64,000 bases of DNA from Alphaproteobacteria bacterium UBA1301. Lineage in GTDB: Bacteria; Pseudomonadota; Alphaproteobacteria; Micropepsales; Micropepsaceae. The notes beneath the pieces were generated by a model. That model saw only the letters and a program-made list of their open reading frames with translations, did not search any database and was not told the DNA's origin. Of this stretch, positions 46,727 to 54,741 are shown piece by piece. The stretch lies in assembly GCA_002307725.1 (NCBI GenBank), contig DBUB01000010.1, positions 916,009 through 980,008 on the forward strand, written 5' to 3'. The translations under genes were made by a program, and so were the position numbers. Each line of letters opens with the position of its first letter. Position 1 is the first letter of the stretch.

Positions 46727-47383
46727 TTAACCTCGCAAGGCCGTGATATTAGATGCGTAACACGTCGCCCCGCCGCGGAACACGGCCGTTCCCGCGACGA
46801 TCGTATCGGCGCCTGCCGAGATAACCTGCTTCACCGTTGTCTTGTTGATTCCGCCGTCGACCTCCAGCGCGATGGCGCGGCCGGTCTTGGCGATGCGTTC
46901 CGCCGCAGCTTCGATCTTCTTGAGCTGGCTCACGATGAAACTTTGCCCGCCGAAGCCGGGATTGACGGTCATGATCAGCACCAGATCGACGAGGTCGAGC
47001 ACCGGATCGATGTGATCGATCGGCGTGCCGGGATTAAGCACGATGCCCGGCTTCTTGCCGAGGCTCCGGATCTTCTGCAGCGTCGAATGGATGTGCGGGC
47101 CAGCCTCGGGATGGACGGTGATGCCGTCGGCACCCGCCGCCGCGAAGGCCTCGAGATAGGGATCGACCGGCGCAATCATCAGGTGCACGTCGAACGGCTT
47201 TTGGGTGTGGGACCGGAGCGCTTTGACGATCGGCGGGCCGAGGGTGATGTTGGGCACAAAATGGCCGTCCATCACGTCGACATGGATCATGTCGGCGCCA
47301 GCGGCGTCCAACGCCTCGATTTCCGCTCCCAGACACGCGAAGTCGGCGGACAAAATAGACGGCGAAATGCGGATGTTACCCAT
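46727..47383 (-). CDS. rpe: Ribulose-phosphate 3-epimerase
   Basis: A 218-residue TIM-barrel enzyme. ISPSILSADFACLGAE, GADMIHVDVMDGHFVPNI and VLIMTVNPGFGGQSF hold the metal-binding His/Asp residues. IALEVDGGINKTTV and GADTIVAGTAVF hold the phosphate site. It interconverts ribulose-5-P and xylulose-5-P. It is between the membrane protein gene and the heparinase gene on one strand. Confidence 0.97.
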   Translation of the reverse strand: MGNIRISPSILSADFACLGAEIEALDAAGADMIHVDVMDGHFVPNITLGPPIVKALRSHTQKPFDVHLMIAPVDPYLEAFAAAGADGITVHPEAGPHIHSTLQKIRSLGKKPGIVLNPGTPIDHIDPVLDLVDLVLIMTVNPGFGGQSFIVSQLKKIEAAAERIAKTGRAIALEVDGGINKTTVKQVISAGADTIVAGTAVFRGGATCYASNITALRG

Positions 47384-47392
47384 AATCCCGCA

Positions 47393-48853
47393 TTAAGTGC
47401 CGGATTCGATAGGCTGCCGCAAGGCACGTTCGACGCTTCCGCGCGCCGTCAACAGAACAATCAGCACCGGCACCCAGGCCACGCGCGACTGATAGCGGTC
47501 ATGGGGCCCCGAAAACAGCCCGCAAACCAGGGCGTTGCCGAGCAGCGCCACGAGAACAAACGCGGGCAGAGTCGCCAGATTCCAACGCCTGCGCCGCAGC
47601 GCCCGCCACAGCACCCAGGCGAGCCACGCCTGCGCCAGGAGCGCCAACGGCACGTGCACCACATTCACCGGCGCAAAATGGATTTTTCCGGTCTGCTGAT
47701 GCGCCGTCATGTAGGGAATGCGCTGCTTGGGCATGAAACCGTAGAACAGGTCGCGAAGGACCCATACCTGCGGCTCGACCCCGTCGCCGGTGCGAACCAT
47801 GAAATACTGGCGCAGCGCGCCCCACAGACCCCAGGCCAGGCTCTGGACCGGGTAATGGCTGAGGCTATGGGCGACGATCAGGTCGTATTCGGCCTTGGGG
47901 CCGTAAAAGCGGCCGACCTTGTTGAACGGGCTTTCCTCGCCCCAGAGGAAATTATCCGCCGTCTTGGGCAGATTGTCCTTGTAGGGGCACAGCACCAGCG
48001 GCTGCGTTGGGCAGAGGTCGGTGAGCGTCTTCTTGACGACGCCGTCGCCCATCAGCCGGGCCGCCAGGAAGAACGAACCCGAACGGCTGACGAAGTATTT
48101 GTCGGTGATCTCAGGGCTTTTCCTGACCAGGATATGATTGGCCTGCAGCACCAGCCCGAGGCCGGTGGCAAAACAGAGCAGCGGCAGGATCAAATTGGGT
48201 TTGGGCAGCTTCCTCTTACGCCAAATCAGCGGCAACAGCCGCACGATAACGAGACAGATCACCAGCCCGGCGGAAGTGCCGAGGTGCGAGGGGTGGCAGG
48301 CAATGGCGAGGCCTGCGACCGGGATCAGCAGCAGCGCCCGGACCCATCCCAGTTGCTTGACCTTGAACGCCAAAGGATAGATCGCCAGCACGAACACCGC
48401 CGTGAAGCAGTCCGGTTCGATCTGCCCCGCGAACCAGGCGACGCTGGTCAGCACCGACAGCATTGCCCCGACCCGCAAAAGCATCCACAGCGTCGTGCGC
48501 GGCCACAGCGCCCGGGCAAACTCGACGATCACCAACGCCGTCATCGCCGACTGCACCCAAGCGACGTACCACAGGCTGGTCCGGCCGTGGGCATAGTCTA
48601 AAAACAGCGAGTAGACCGGCGAGCGCTCGGGGACGAAAAAGCGCCGGAAGCCCTCCAGCACATAAGCGCCCGAGTCGAAGAACATGAACGGAAACCCGTT
48701 CCACCACGCCGCGTAAAGAAACATCGGCGTCAGCAGAAGGATCGCGGCCACCTCGGCGCCAAACCCCGAGATATGGGCTGCCGGAATGTGGAATCGCACC
48801 GGCCAACCGGCCAGCCGGGCCGGACGCGCCTGTCTTACGGTCGATTCGTTCAT
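47393..48853 (-). CDS. Polytopic membrane protein, glycosyltransferase-like
   Basis: A 486-residue protein with about ten hydrophobic helices. Between the first two helices, FPFMFFDSGAYVLEGFRRFF resembles the first periplasmic loop (DSGxY) of GT-C-like membrane proteins. Extended loops of about 130 residues follow the middle helices. I do not recognise a named family. The start ATG 48853 (MNESTVRQARPARL) is preferred over 48904 because the shorter form still contains a full first helix. It is 9 bases from rpe. Confidence 0.7.
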   Translation of the reverse strand: MNESTVRQARPARLAGWPVRFHIPAAHISGFGAEVAAILLLTPMFLYAAWWNGFPFMFFDSGAYVLEGFRRFFVPERSPVYSLFLDYAHGRTSLWYVAWVQSAMTALVIVEFARALWPRTTLWMLLRVGAMLSVLTSVAWFAGQIEPDCFTAVFVLAIYPLAFKVKQLGWVRALLLIPVAGLAIACHPSHLGTSAGLVICLVIVRLLPLIWRKRKLPKPNLILPLLCFATGLGLVLQANHILVRKSPEITDKYFVSRSGSFFLAARLMGDGVVKKTLTDLCPTQPLVLCPYKDNLPKTADNFLWGEESPFNKVGRFYGPKAEYDLIVAHSLSHYPVQSLAWGLWGALRQYFMVRTGDGVEPQVWVLRDLFYGFMPKQRIPYMTAHQQTGKIHFAPVNVVHVPLALLAQAWLAWVLWRALRRRRWNLATLPAFVLVALLGNALVCGLFSGPHDRYQSRVAWVPVLIVLLTARGSVERALRQPIESGT

Positions 48854-49036
48854 TCGGGGCCTCGTTCCACGCGGGCCGGACAATGGCCCGGCGGCCCCGG
48901 TCAAGCAAATCGCGAAATGTCCTATTCGCTATCGTCATGGGGCCGCAGCGGGAAACCGTCCAAGGATTGGTTGACTTAGAACGCTTAGAATCTATGCTCC
49001 GTACTGGTTTTATCTCTCTTCGCTTCGAGGACTTGA

Positions 49037-49453
49037 ATGGCGGAAAACCCGCAGAAGCTGGCCGCGCGCCCGCTTTCCCCGTTCGTCACCATCTTTCGCT
49101 GGCCGATCACCATGGCGACCTCCATCGTTCACCGCGCCACCGGCGTGGGGCTGGCGGGCGGGCTGTTGGTGCTGGTGTGGTGGCTGGTGGCTGCCGCCAG
49201 TGGGCCGGAGGCGTACGGCTTCTTCATCGACATTGTTCAGACCACGCTCGGCCAGCTTGTACTGTTCGGCTTTGCCTGGGCACTGGCCTTTCACGCCGTG
49301 AACGGGGTTCGACACCTCGCCTGGGATCTCGGCTACGGCTTCACGGTCAAGACCGCCGACCTCACTGGCATCGTTGTGATTGTACTGTCGCTGGTGCTGG
49401 CAATCGGGGTCTTCGTCCTCGCCTATACCGGTCACGGAGGCTACTACCAATGA
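49037..49453 (+). CDS. sdhC: Succinate dehydrogenase cytochrome b556 subunit
   Basis: A 138-residue protein with three TM helices. RPLSPFVTIFRWPITMATSIVHRATG contains the family signature (SPHLxxYxxxxxxxxSIxHRxTG). WALAFHAVNGVRHLAWD holds the haem His. It anchors the complex and binds haem b and quinone. It overlaps sdhD by 4 bases (ATGA). Confidence 0.95.
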   Translation: MAENPQKLAARPLSPFVTIFRWPITMATSIVHRATGVGLAGGLLVLVWWLVAAASGPEAYGFFIDIVQTTLGQLVLFGFAWALAFHAVNGVRHLAWDLGYGFTVKTADLTGIVVIVLSLVLAIGVFVLAYTGHGGYYQ

Positions 49454-49827
49454 GCCTGGAAACGCCTCTGCACAAAGCCCAAGGCATGGGCTCCGCCCAT
49501 TCCGGCGTCAGCCATTTCTGGAAGCAGCGCGTGACGGCGGTGGCGCTGCTCCCGCTGGCGCTGTGGCTCGCGATCTCCGCCCTCGGCCTTATCGGGGCGT
49601 CCTATGCCGGCGTGCTCACGTTCCTCAACAATCCCGTGAACGCCGTGTTGATGGCGGCCTTCGTGCTGATCGGCCTCTACCACATGGTGCTAGGCCTCCA
49701 GGAAGTCATCCTCGATTACGTGCCGCATCCCGGCTTCCGGTTTTTCCTAATGCTGGTGAACTACACCTTCGCCATCGCACTGGCCGCGGCCTCGATCTTC
49801 GCCCTCCTGCGCATCGTCGGATTTTGA
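49450..49827 (+). CDS. sdhD: Succinate dehydrogenase membrane anchor subunit
   Basis: A 125-residue protein with three TM helices. SHFWKQRVTAVALLPLALWL is the N-terminal signature, and LYHMVLGLQEVILDYV holds the haem His and quinone-site residues. The ATG at 49450 overlaps the sdhC stop. It lies 1 base from sdhA. Confidence 0.95.
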   Translation: MSLETPLHKAQGMGSAHSGVSHFWKQRVTAVALLPLALWLAISALGLIGASYAGVLTFLNNPVNAVLMAAFVLIGLYHMVLGLQEVILDYVPHPGFRFFLMLVNYTFAIALAAASIFALLRIVGF

Positions 49828-49828
49828 C

Positions 49829-51616
49829 ATGACCGCTTATCCCATTATCGATCACTCGTTCGATGTCGTCGTCGTCGGTGCCGGTGGCGCTGGCCTGCGC
49901 GCCACACTTGAATGCGCCCGCCTCGGCCTCAAAACCGCTTGCGTGACGAAAGTCTTCCCCACCCGCAGCCATACGGTCGCCGCCCAGGGCGGTGTCGCCG
50001 CCGCGCTCGGCAATATGGGCGAAGACGATTGGCGCTGGCATATGTATGACACCGTCAAGGGCTCCGATTGGCTCGGCGACCAGGACGCCATCGAATACCT
50101 CTGCCGCAATGCGCCGGAAGCGGTCTACGAACTCGAACATTTCGGGGTGCCGTTCAGCCGCACCGAAGACGGCAAGATCTACCAGCGCGCCTTCGGCGGC
50201 ATGACCAGCCATTTCGGCAAGGGCACCGCCCAGCGCACCTGCGCCGCCGCCGACCGCACTGGCCACGCCATGCTGCACACGCTGTATGGCCAATGCGTCA
50301 AGCACGAGGTCAATTTCTTCGTCGAGTATTTCGCCCTCGATCTGATCGTCGAAGACGGCGCCGTGCGCGGCTTGATGGCGTGGAAACTGGACGACGGGAC
50401 CATCCATCGCTTCCGCGCCCACAAGGTCATTCTCGCCACCGGCGGCTATGGCCGCATCTATTTCACCTGCACCGGCGGCCACACCCAGACCGGCGACGGC
50501 AATGGGATGGTGCTACGCGCCGGCTTGCCCTTGCAGGACATGGAGTTCATCCAGTTCCACCCCACCGGGGTTTACGGCGTCGGCGTTCTGATCACCGAAG
50601 GCGTGCGCGGCGAAGGCGGCTATCTCACCAATTCCGAAGGCGAGCGTTTCATGGAGCGCTATGCCCCCAACGCGAAGGACCTCGCCTCGCGCGATGTCGT
50701 TTCCCGCGCTATCACGGTGGAAATTCGCGAAGGCCGCGGTGTCGGTCCACGCAAGGACTATGTGAATCTGCATCTGTCGCATCTCGATCCGAAGATCATT
50801 CACGAGCGCCTGCCCGGCATCGCCGAAAGCTCGCGCATCTTCGCTGGCGTCGACGTCACCAAGGAGCCGATCCCGGTGCTGCCGACGGTGCACTACAATA
50901 TGGGCGGCATCCCGACCAATCACATGGGCGAAGCCGTGACCTTGGCAGACGGCAATCCCGATGCGGTGATCCCCGGTCTGATGGCGGTGGGCGAAGCGGC
51001 GTGCGTCTCCGTCCACGGAGCAAACCGTCTGGGCTCGAATTCGCTAATCGATCTGGTGGTGTTCGGCAAGGCCGCGGGCGCGCAGGCGGCCAAGACGATC
51101 GGCGAGAACAAGAAACACACCGAGCTGCCGAAAGGCGCCGGCGACGAAGCGCTGGCCCGCCTCGACCGGCTGCGGTACGCCAAGGGCAAAACCCCGACGG
51201 CGGAAATGCGCCTCGCGATGCAGCGCGCCATGCAAGAAGACGCCGCCGTGTTCCGCACCGGCGAGGTGCTGGCGCAAGGCAAAGCGCGCATCGCCGAAAT
51301 CTATGGCCGCTCCGACGAACTGGCGGTCTCCGACCGCACCTTGATCTGGAACACCGATCTGGTGGAAACGCTAGAATACGAAAACCTGATCGCCCAAGCC
51401 GCGGTCACGATCAACAGCGCGCTGAACCGCCAGGAAAGCCGCGGCGCCCACGCCCGCGAAGACTTCCCCAATCGAGACGACGCCAACTGGATGAAGCACA
51501 CGCTGAGCTGGCTGGATGCGAAGACCGGCGGAGTGAAGCTGGATTACCGCCCGGTGCATTCCTACACGCTGAGTAACGACGTGGAATACATTCCGCCGAA
51601 GGCGAGAGTGTATTGA
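49829..51616 (+). CDS. sdhA: Succinate dehydrogenase flavoprotein subunit
   Basis: A 595-residue subunit. VVVGAGGAGLRATLECARLG is the FAD Rossmann motif. TRSHTVAAQGGVAAALGNMG contains the His that covalently binds FAD. EFIQFHPTGVYGVGVLITEG and the MGGIPTNHMGEAV and GEAACVSVHGANRLGSNSL segments form the active site. It oxidises succinate to fumarate. sdhB is not next to it. Confidence 0.98.
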   Translation: MTAYPIIDHSFDVVVVGAGGAGLRATLECARLGLKTACVTKVFPTRSHTVAAQGGVAAALGNMGEDDWRWHMYDTVKGSDWLGDQDAIEYLCRNAPEAVYELEHFGVPFSRTEDGKIYQRAFGGMTSHFGKGTAQRTCAAADRTGHAMLHTLYGQCVKHEVNFFVEYFALDLIVEDGAVRGLMAWKLDDGTIHRFRAHKVILATGGYGRIYFTCTGGHTQTGDGNGMVLRAGLPLQDMEFIQFHPTGVYGVGVLITEGVRGEGGYLTNSEGERFMERYAPNAKDLASRDVVSRAITVEIREGRGVGPRKDYVNLHLSHLDPKIIHERLPGIAESSRIFAGVDVTKEPIPVLPTVHYNMGGIPTNHMGEAVTLADGNPDAVIPGLMAVGEAACVSVHGANRLGSNSLIDLVVFGKAAGAQAAKTIGENKKHTELPKGAGDEALARLDRLRYAKGKTPTAEMRLAMQRAMQEDAAVFRTGEVLAQGKARIAEIYGRSDELAVSDRTLIWNTDLVETLEYENLIAQAAVTINSALNRQESRGAHAREDFPNRDDANWMKHTLSWLDAKTGGVKLDYRPVHSYTLSNDVEYIPPKARVY

Positions 51617-51628
51617 TGGGAGGTAAGT

Positions 51629-52432
51629 CTACTCCGACCCCGCTTCTATATATTTTTTACCTGAAGCGCGGAGCACCAGCCCAAGCGGGGTTAGCTGAAA
51701 CGACCCAATTCGTAGCAATGCTGGAATATTAGCCATCATTATTACACATATTAAACCAATCGGAACGATCACTTGCAGGTTATAATTAAATGCGCTTGGT
51801 GCGAGCTCCTTCGCCACGATCAATAGTCCATAAAATGAAACTACAAATAGCGCAGCCGAAAATATATTGATCACCGTGTTTCGTCGCTTAAGATTTATCG
51901 GTGAGAATCTAGAAACAAGATCCAGATTTTCTAGCTTTTCATAGCGATGATTTAGACCTTCTTCCGGTCTATGCAAGCCTTTCGGCATAATCAAAAGCAA
52001 TCGCGCATCAGCAGCGGTAAGCTGCTTTAGCACTGATATCATCTCCGCCGTGTCATCCTCCTTTCGCAAGATACGGCCCAATAACCCTTGCCAAAGAGCC
52101 GCCAGTTCTGGTTGCCGGTGTGGATCTACCTTTTCTGCACCAGTAGTCCAATCAAACTGCAATTGTTCGTCTTCTTCGGTTTGGTCGTCAGCCGGTTTCG
52201 AGAACTGCTCCGCCTCAAGGACCCGTTCAATCATTTCGTATGTGTTTTGCCTCCGCCGTTCTCGTTTCCTTGCAAGCCGTTCTTCTGCAAGTTCACCCCA
52301 ATAATCCCCGTACGCCTTTGCCAAAGGCCCAAGCAGGGCTGCAACTGGCTTTGAATTCGCTGCGTTAACGAGCGCGCCCGCGACTCCAGGCATACCCGAC
52401 GTCTCCGCATTCTCGTCCTCAACATCGCCCAT
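51629..52432 (-). CDS. Abi-alpha-like (DUF4393) candidate defence protein
   Basis: A 267-residue protein. LLGPLAKAYGDYWGELAEER in an N-terminal helical region and the arginine-rich ARKRERRRQNTYEMIERVLE resemble the Abi-alpha / DUF4393 family. A central region LQFDWTTGAEKVD...PELAALWQGLLGRIL follows, with two TM helices near the C-terminus (about 200-222 and about 230-253). Codon use is clearly AT-richer than the sdh genes and includes many rare codons. The ATG at 52432 has GGGGGATAATG upstream. It sits next to a toxin-antitoxin pair, consistent with a mobile defence region. The defence function is inferred. Confidence 0.6.
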   Translation of the reverse strand: MGDVEDENAETSGMPGVAGALVNAANSKPVAALLGPLAKAYGDYWGELAEERLARKRERRRQNTYEMIERVLEAEQFSKPADDQTEEDEQLQFDWTTGAEKVDPHRQPELAALWQGLLGRILRKEDDTAEMISVLKQLTAADARLLLIMPKGLHRPEEGLNHRYEKLENLDLVSRFSPINLKRRNTVINIFSAALFVVSFYGLLIVAKELAPSAFNYNLQVIVPIGLICVIMMANIPALLRIGSFQLTPLGLVLRASGKKYIEAGSE

Positions 52433-52537
52433 TATCCCCCACCCTTTCCGCCTGTGCCTCATGCGGCCAAAGTCATGTTTAGAACTAAATCTCCAAGCGC
52501 CAGTATAGATAGCAGAAACGCACAATTCTAGCCGCAC

Positions 52538-52566
52538 TTGACCAATTGTCTTCTATGGGATACAGT
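52538..52566 (+). promoter_or_regulatory. Promoter of the higBA-type pair
   Basis: TTGACC (52538-52543) and TACAGT (52561-52566) are separated by 17 bases. The toxin ATG at 52574 is only 7 bases after the -10 box, so the transcript would start at or next to the start codon (leaderless). No Shine-Dalgarno sequence precedes the gene, which supports this. Confidence 0.6.
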
Positions 52567-52573
52567 CCTAGTC

Positions 52574-52873
52574 ATGATCGAAATTCGCCAGACCGCCGTT
52601 TTCGCGAAATGGCTTGCCGGTCTGCGGGATCGAGAGGCCCGCGCGCGCATCGCGGTGCGGATTGATCGGCTGGCGCTTGGCAATCCCGGCGACGTGAAGT
52701 CGGTCGGCGGCGACGTCAGTGAAATGCGCATCACTTACGGACCGGGCTACCGGGTCTATTTTACTCGCAGGGGTGATGTGCTGGTGCTGCTGCTCTGTGG
52801 CGGCGACAAGTCAAGCCAAGCGCGAGATATCGCGGCAGCAAAGGCGTTGGCAGCGGAATGGGAGTTGGAGTAA
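52574..52873 (+). CDS. higB: RelE/HigB-like toxin (addiction module killer family)
   Basis: A 99-residue RNase toxin of the phage-derived Gp49/HigB family. MIEIRQTAVFAKWLAGLRDREARARIAVRIDRL, then GDVKSVGGDVSEMRITYGPGYRVYFTRRGDVLVLLLCGGDKSSQARDI show the usual beta-strand core and basic residues. The start ATG 52574 is the first reasonable one after the promoter. Its stop overlaps the antitoxin start by one base (TAATG). The toxin precedes the antitoxin, as in HigBA. Confidence 0.88.
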   Translation: MIEIRQTAVFAKWLAGLRDREARARIAVRIDRLALGNPGDVKSVGGDVSEMRITYGPGYRVYFTRRGDVLVLLLCGGDKSSQARDIAAAKALAAEWELE

Positions 52874-53154
52874 TGGCGTTGAAGACCACCCGCTACGACA
52901 CGGCGGTCCTTCTTAAGACCAAGAAGGACGTCACGGCTTATCTCAATGCCGTGTTCGAGGAGGACGACCCGGCGTTGATCGCCCATGCCCTGGGCGTGGT
53001 GGCGCGGTCCGAAGGCATGGCTGAGATCGCCAAACACGCCGGCCTCACCCGCCCCAGCCTGTACAAAGCGCTGTCAGAAAATGGCCGTCCGGAATTTGCC
53101 ACCGTGCTGAAAGTGATCCGCGCCCTCGGCCTCAAATTGAAGATCGCTGCCTGA
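52873..53154 (+). CDS. higA: HigA-like antitoxin (addiction module antidote)
   Basis: A 93-residue HTH protein. MALKTTRYDTAVLLKTKKDV, then ALGVVARSEGMAEIAKHAGLTRPSLYKALSENGRPEFATVLKVIRALGLKLKIAA is an XRE-like helix-turn-helix typical of the putative antidote family. It neutralises HigB and likely represses the operon. Two decayed fragments of this gene are found downstream (54584-54652 and 56024-56101). Confidence 0.9.
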   Translation: MALKTTRYDTAVLLKTKKDVTAYLNAVFEEDDPALIAHALGVVARSEGMAEIAKHAGLTRPSLYKALSENGRPEFATVLKVIRALGLKLKIAA

Positions 53155-53164
53155 ATAGAAAATG

Positions 53165-53356
53165 CTGTCATCCCCGGCCGACCAGCCGTCGCGCGAAGCG
53201 CTATGGCTGGGAGGGGAAGGGGACCCAGGTGTCTACGGCAACCCGATTTCGAAGAACGGGCAAAACGTCGGCGCTAAATCTCCAAGCACCTTTCAAACTT
53301 CACCACCTGGGTCCCCTTCCCCTTTGCCGCTGCGCGGCTTCGGCCGGGGATGACAG
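53165..53356. repeat. Long inverted repeat element
   Basis: The left end CTGTCATCCCCGGCCGACCA and the right end (as reverse complement CTGTCATCCCCGGCCGAAGC) match. Further in, AGGGGAAGGGGACCCAGGTG (left) is perfectly complementary to CACCTGGGTCCCCTTCCCCT (right). The two arms are about 65 bases each with a loop of about 60 bases. It lies between convergent higA and the deaminase gene and looks like a dispersed non-autonomous element. It may also act as a bidirectional terminator. Confidence 0.8.
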
Positions 53357-53382
53357 ATGAGGGGCAGATCCACCGCCTCCCC

Positions 53383-53871
53383 TCACCCCGCCTGGTCCGG
53401 CGCGGCAATCTCGCGGTAATTGATGCGGGCTTCGGCGAGCAGCGCGCGCGCCAGTTTCAAGTCGTCCGACCATTTCGTCGGCACGGCCTTTTCCGGTCGC
53501 GAAACGATCTCCACGACCCCCGCCTGGATGATTTCCACACAGCAGCGCGTGCACGGCGGCCCGCCCCACTCGGCGCCCGATTTATCCGTCGCCGCGAGAT
53601 AGAGCGTCGAGCCCTTCAAGCGCACGCCGTTGCGGGCGGAATTCAGGATGGCATTCATCTCGCCGTGCACCACCAGCTTCAGCTTGATGTCGCGGTCGTT
53701 AAGGCGTGTCTCGGTGTCGGCGATGCCGCGCGGCAGACCGTTGAACCCGGTCGACAAGACTTCCCGCTCAGAACCGACGATGACCGCGCCCACTTTGGTG
53801 GACGGGTCCTTCGACATCCGTGCCACCTGCACCGCCAGCGCCAAAAAATGCTGATCCCATCGCTCGCTCAT
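53383..53871 (-). CDS. dCMP deaminase family protein
   Basis: A 162-residue zinc deaminase. LVVHGEMNAILNSARNG holds the His ligand and catalytic Glu, and WGGPPCTRCCVEIIQAGVVEIV holds the two Cys ligands (PCTRC). DPSTKVGAVIVG is the usual beginning of the cytidine/deoxycytidylate deaminase fold. It makes dUMP for thymidylate synthesis. The ATG at 53871 opens MSERWDQHFLALAVQVARMS as in the family. Confidence 0.93.
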   Translation of the reverse strand: MSERWDQHFLALAVQVARMSKDPSTKVGAVIVGSEREVLSTGFNGLPRGIADTETRLNDRDIKLKLVVHGEMNAILNSARNGVRLKGSTLYLAATDKSGAEWGGPPCTRCCVEIIQAGVVEIVSRPEKAVPTKWSDDLKLARALLAEARINYREIAAPDQAG

Positions 53872-54170
53872 GTCGGCCCCGCCCGTGGATGCCCCAGCAA
53901 TATACAGTTCCGTTGCAGATTCGCCTATTCCTGCGCCGCAACAGGATTTGCCCGATTCGCGGGTTCGTCTGCGCAGCCCCGCCGCACCTCCAATTCGGCT
54001 GTATTGCATCCCGTTTCCAGTTTGGCGGGAATGCGGCGCAGGGCCGGTTTTACTGGTCGAAATGTCGCTGTTCCGCAGGCGGACGGTTGCCGCGCGAGGG
54101 GTTGAATTCGGCCCATCTGGCCCCATCTCCATAAATGTAACCACACACAAACCAGCCCGGAGGACCCATC

Positions 54171-54575
54171 GTGAAGCGATTTTTCAGCACCCTGCTCGCC
54201 TTCCTCAAGCCGGTTTCGGCCGCCTCGGCCGGTCCCGATCCGAAGATCGCATCGATCAATGCCGCCAAGGAGTGGCTGGTGCTGATGGACCGCGGTGCGT
54301 ATCGCGACGGCTGGAACGAAGCGGCGCCGTCGCTCAAGGCGGTTCAGCCGTGCGATGCGTGGGCGGACACGATCGCGAAGCGGCACGGCAAAGCCGGCGC
54401 GGTGATCATGCGCGAGGTGACCGCCTACCGGTTCAAACCCGCACGGACGGAAGACGGCTTGCACACTGCGGTCATCCACTTCCGGGCGCAATACGAGAAG
54501 GGTCTCTTGAAAGAGAGTGTGATCCTCGAACTTGCCGATGGCACCTGGCGGACGGCCGACTATTCGCTCGGATAG
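54171..54575 (+). CDS. DUF4019-domain protein, copy 1
   Basis: A 134-residue protein. INAAKEWLVLMDRGAYRDGWNEAAPSLKAVQ is the typical opening of DUF4019, followed by KRHGKAGAVIMREVTAYRF and HTAVIHFRAQYEKGLLKESVILELADGTWRTADYSL. The N-terminal MKRFFSTLLAFLKPVSAASA is a weak signal peptide. The start is GTG 54171 after CGGAGGACCC. Function unknown. A second member is at 56989-57399. A higA relic follows 8 bases after its stop. Confidence 0.8.
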   Translation: MKRFFSTLLAFLKPVSAASAGPDPKIASINAAKEWLVLMDRGAYRDGWNEAAPSLKAVQPCDAWADTIAKRHGKAGAVIMREVTAYRFKPARTEDGLHTAVIHFRAQYEKGLLKESVILELADGTWRTADYSLG

Positions 54576-54583
54576 TTGCCTGC

Positions 54584-54652
54584 GGGGCGCGTTCCGCAGG
54601 CATGGCCGAGATCACCAAACAAGCCGGCCTCAAACTGAAGATCGCCGCCTGA
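54584..54652 (+). pseudogene. Internally deleted higA fragment
   Basis: The frame reads ARSAGMAEITKQAGLKLKIAA then stop. Compared with intact HigA, 29 residues between AGL and KLKIAA are missing, an in-frame 87-bp deletion between two GGCCTCA-containing sites. No start or N-terminal part remains. It is a clear relic of the antitoxin family. Confidence 0.75.
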
Positions 54653-54741
54653 CGCAAGCGCGCGAAGCGAGGGCGCAGACGCACCCTCGCTCCCTTAAAC
54701 ACACGCCCATCCGTTCGCACCGCCCGCTGCGCAGCTCCGCG

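Noticed and set aside
46943..48601. A 552-codon open frame on the plus strand
   Set aside because: It lies opposite rpe and the membrane protein gene and reflects their GC-rich codon bias. The translation is His/Arg/Gln-rich without any family feature.
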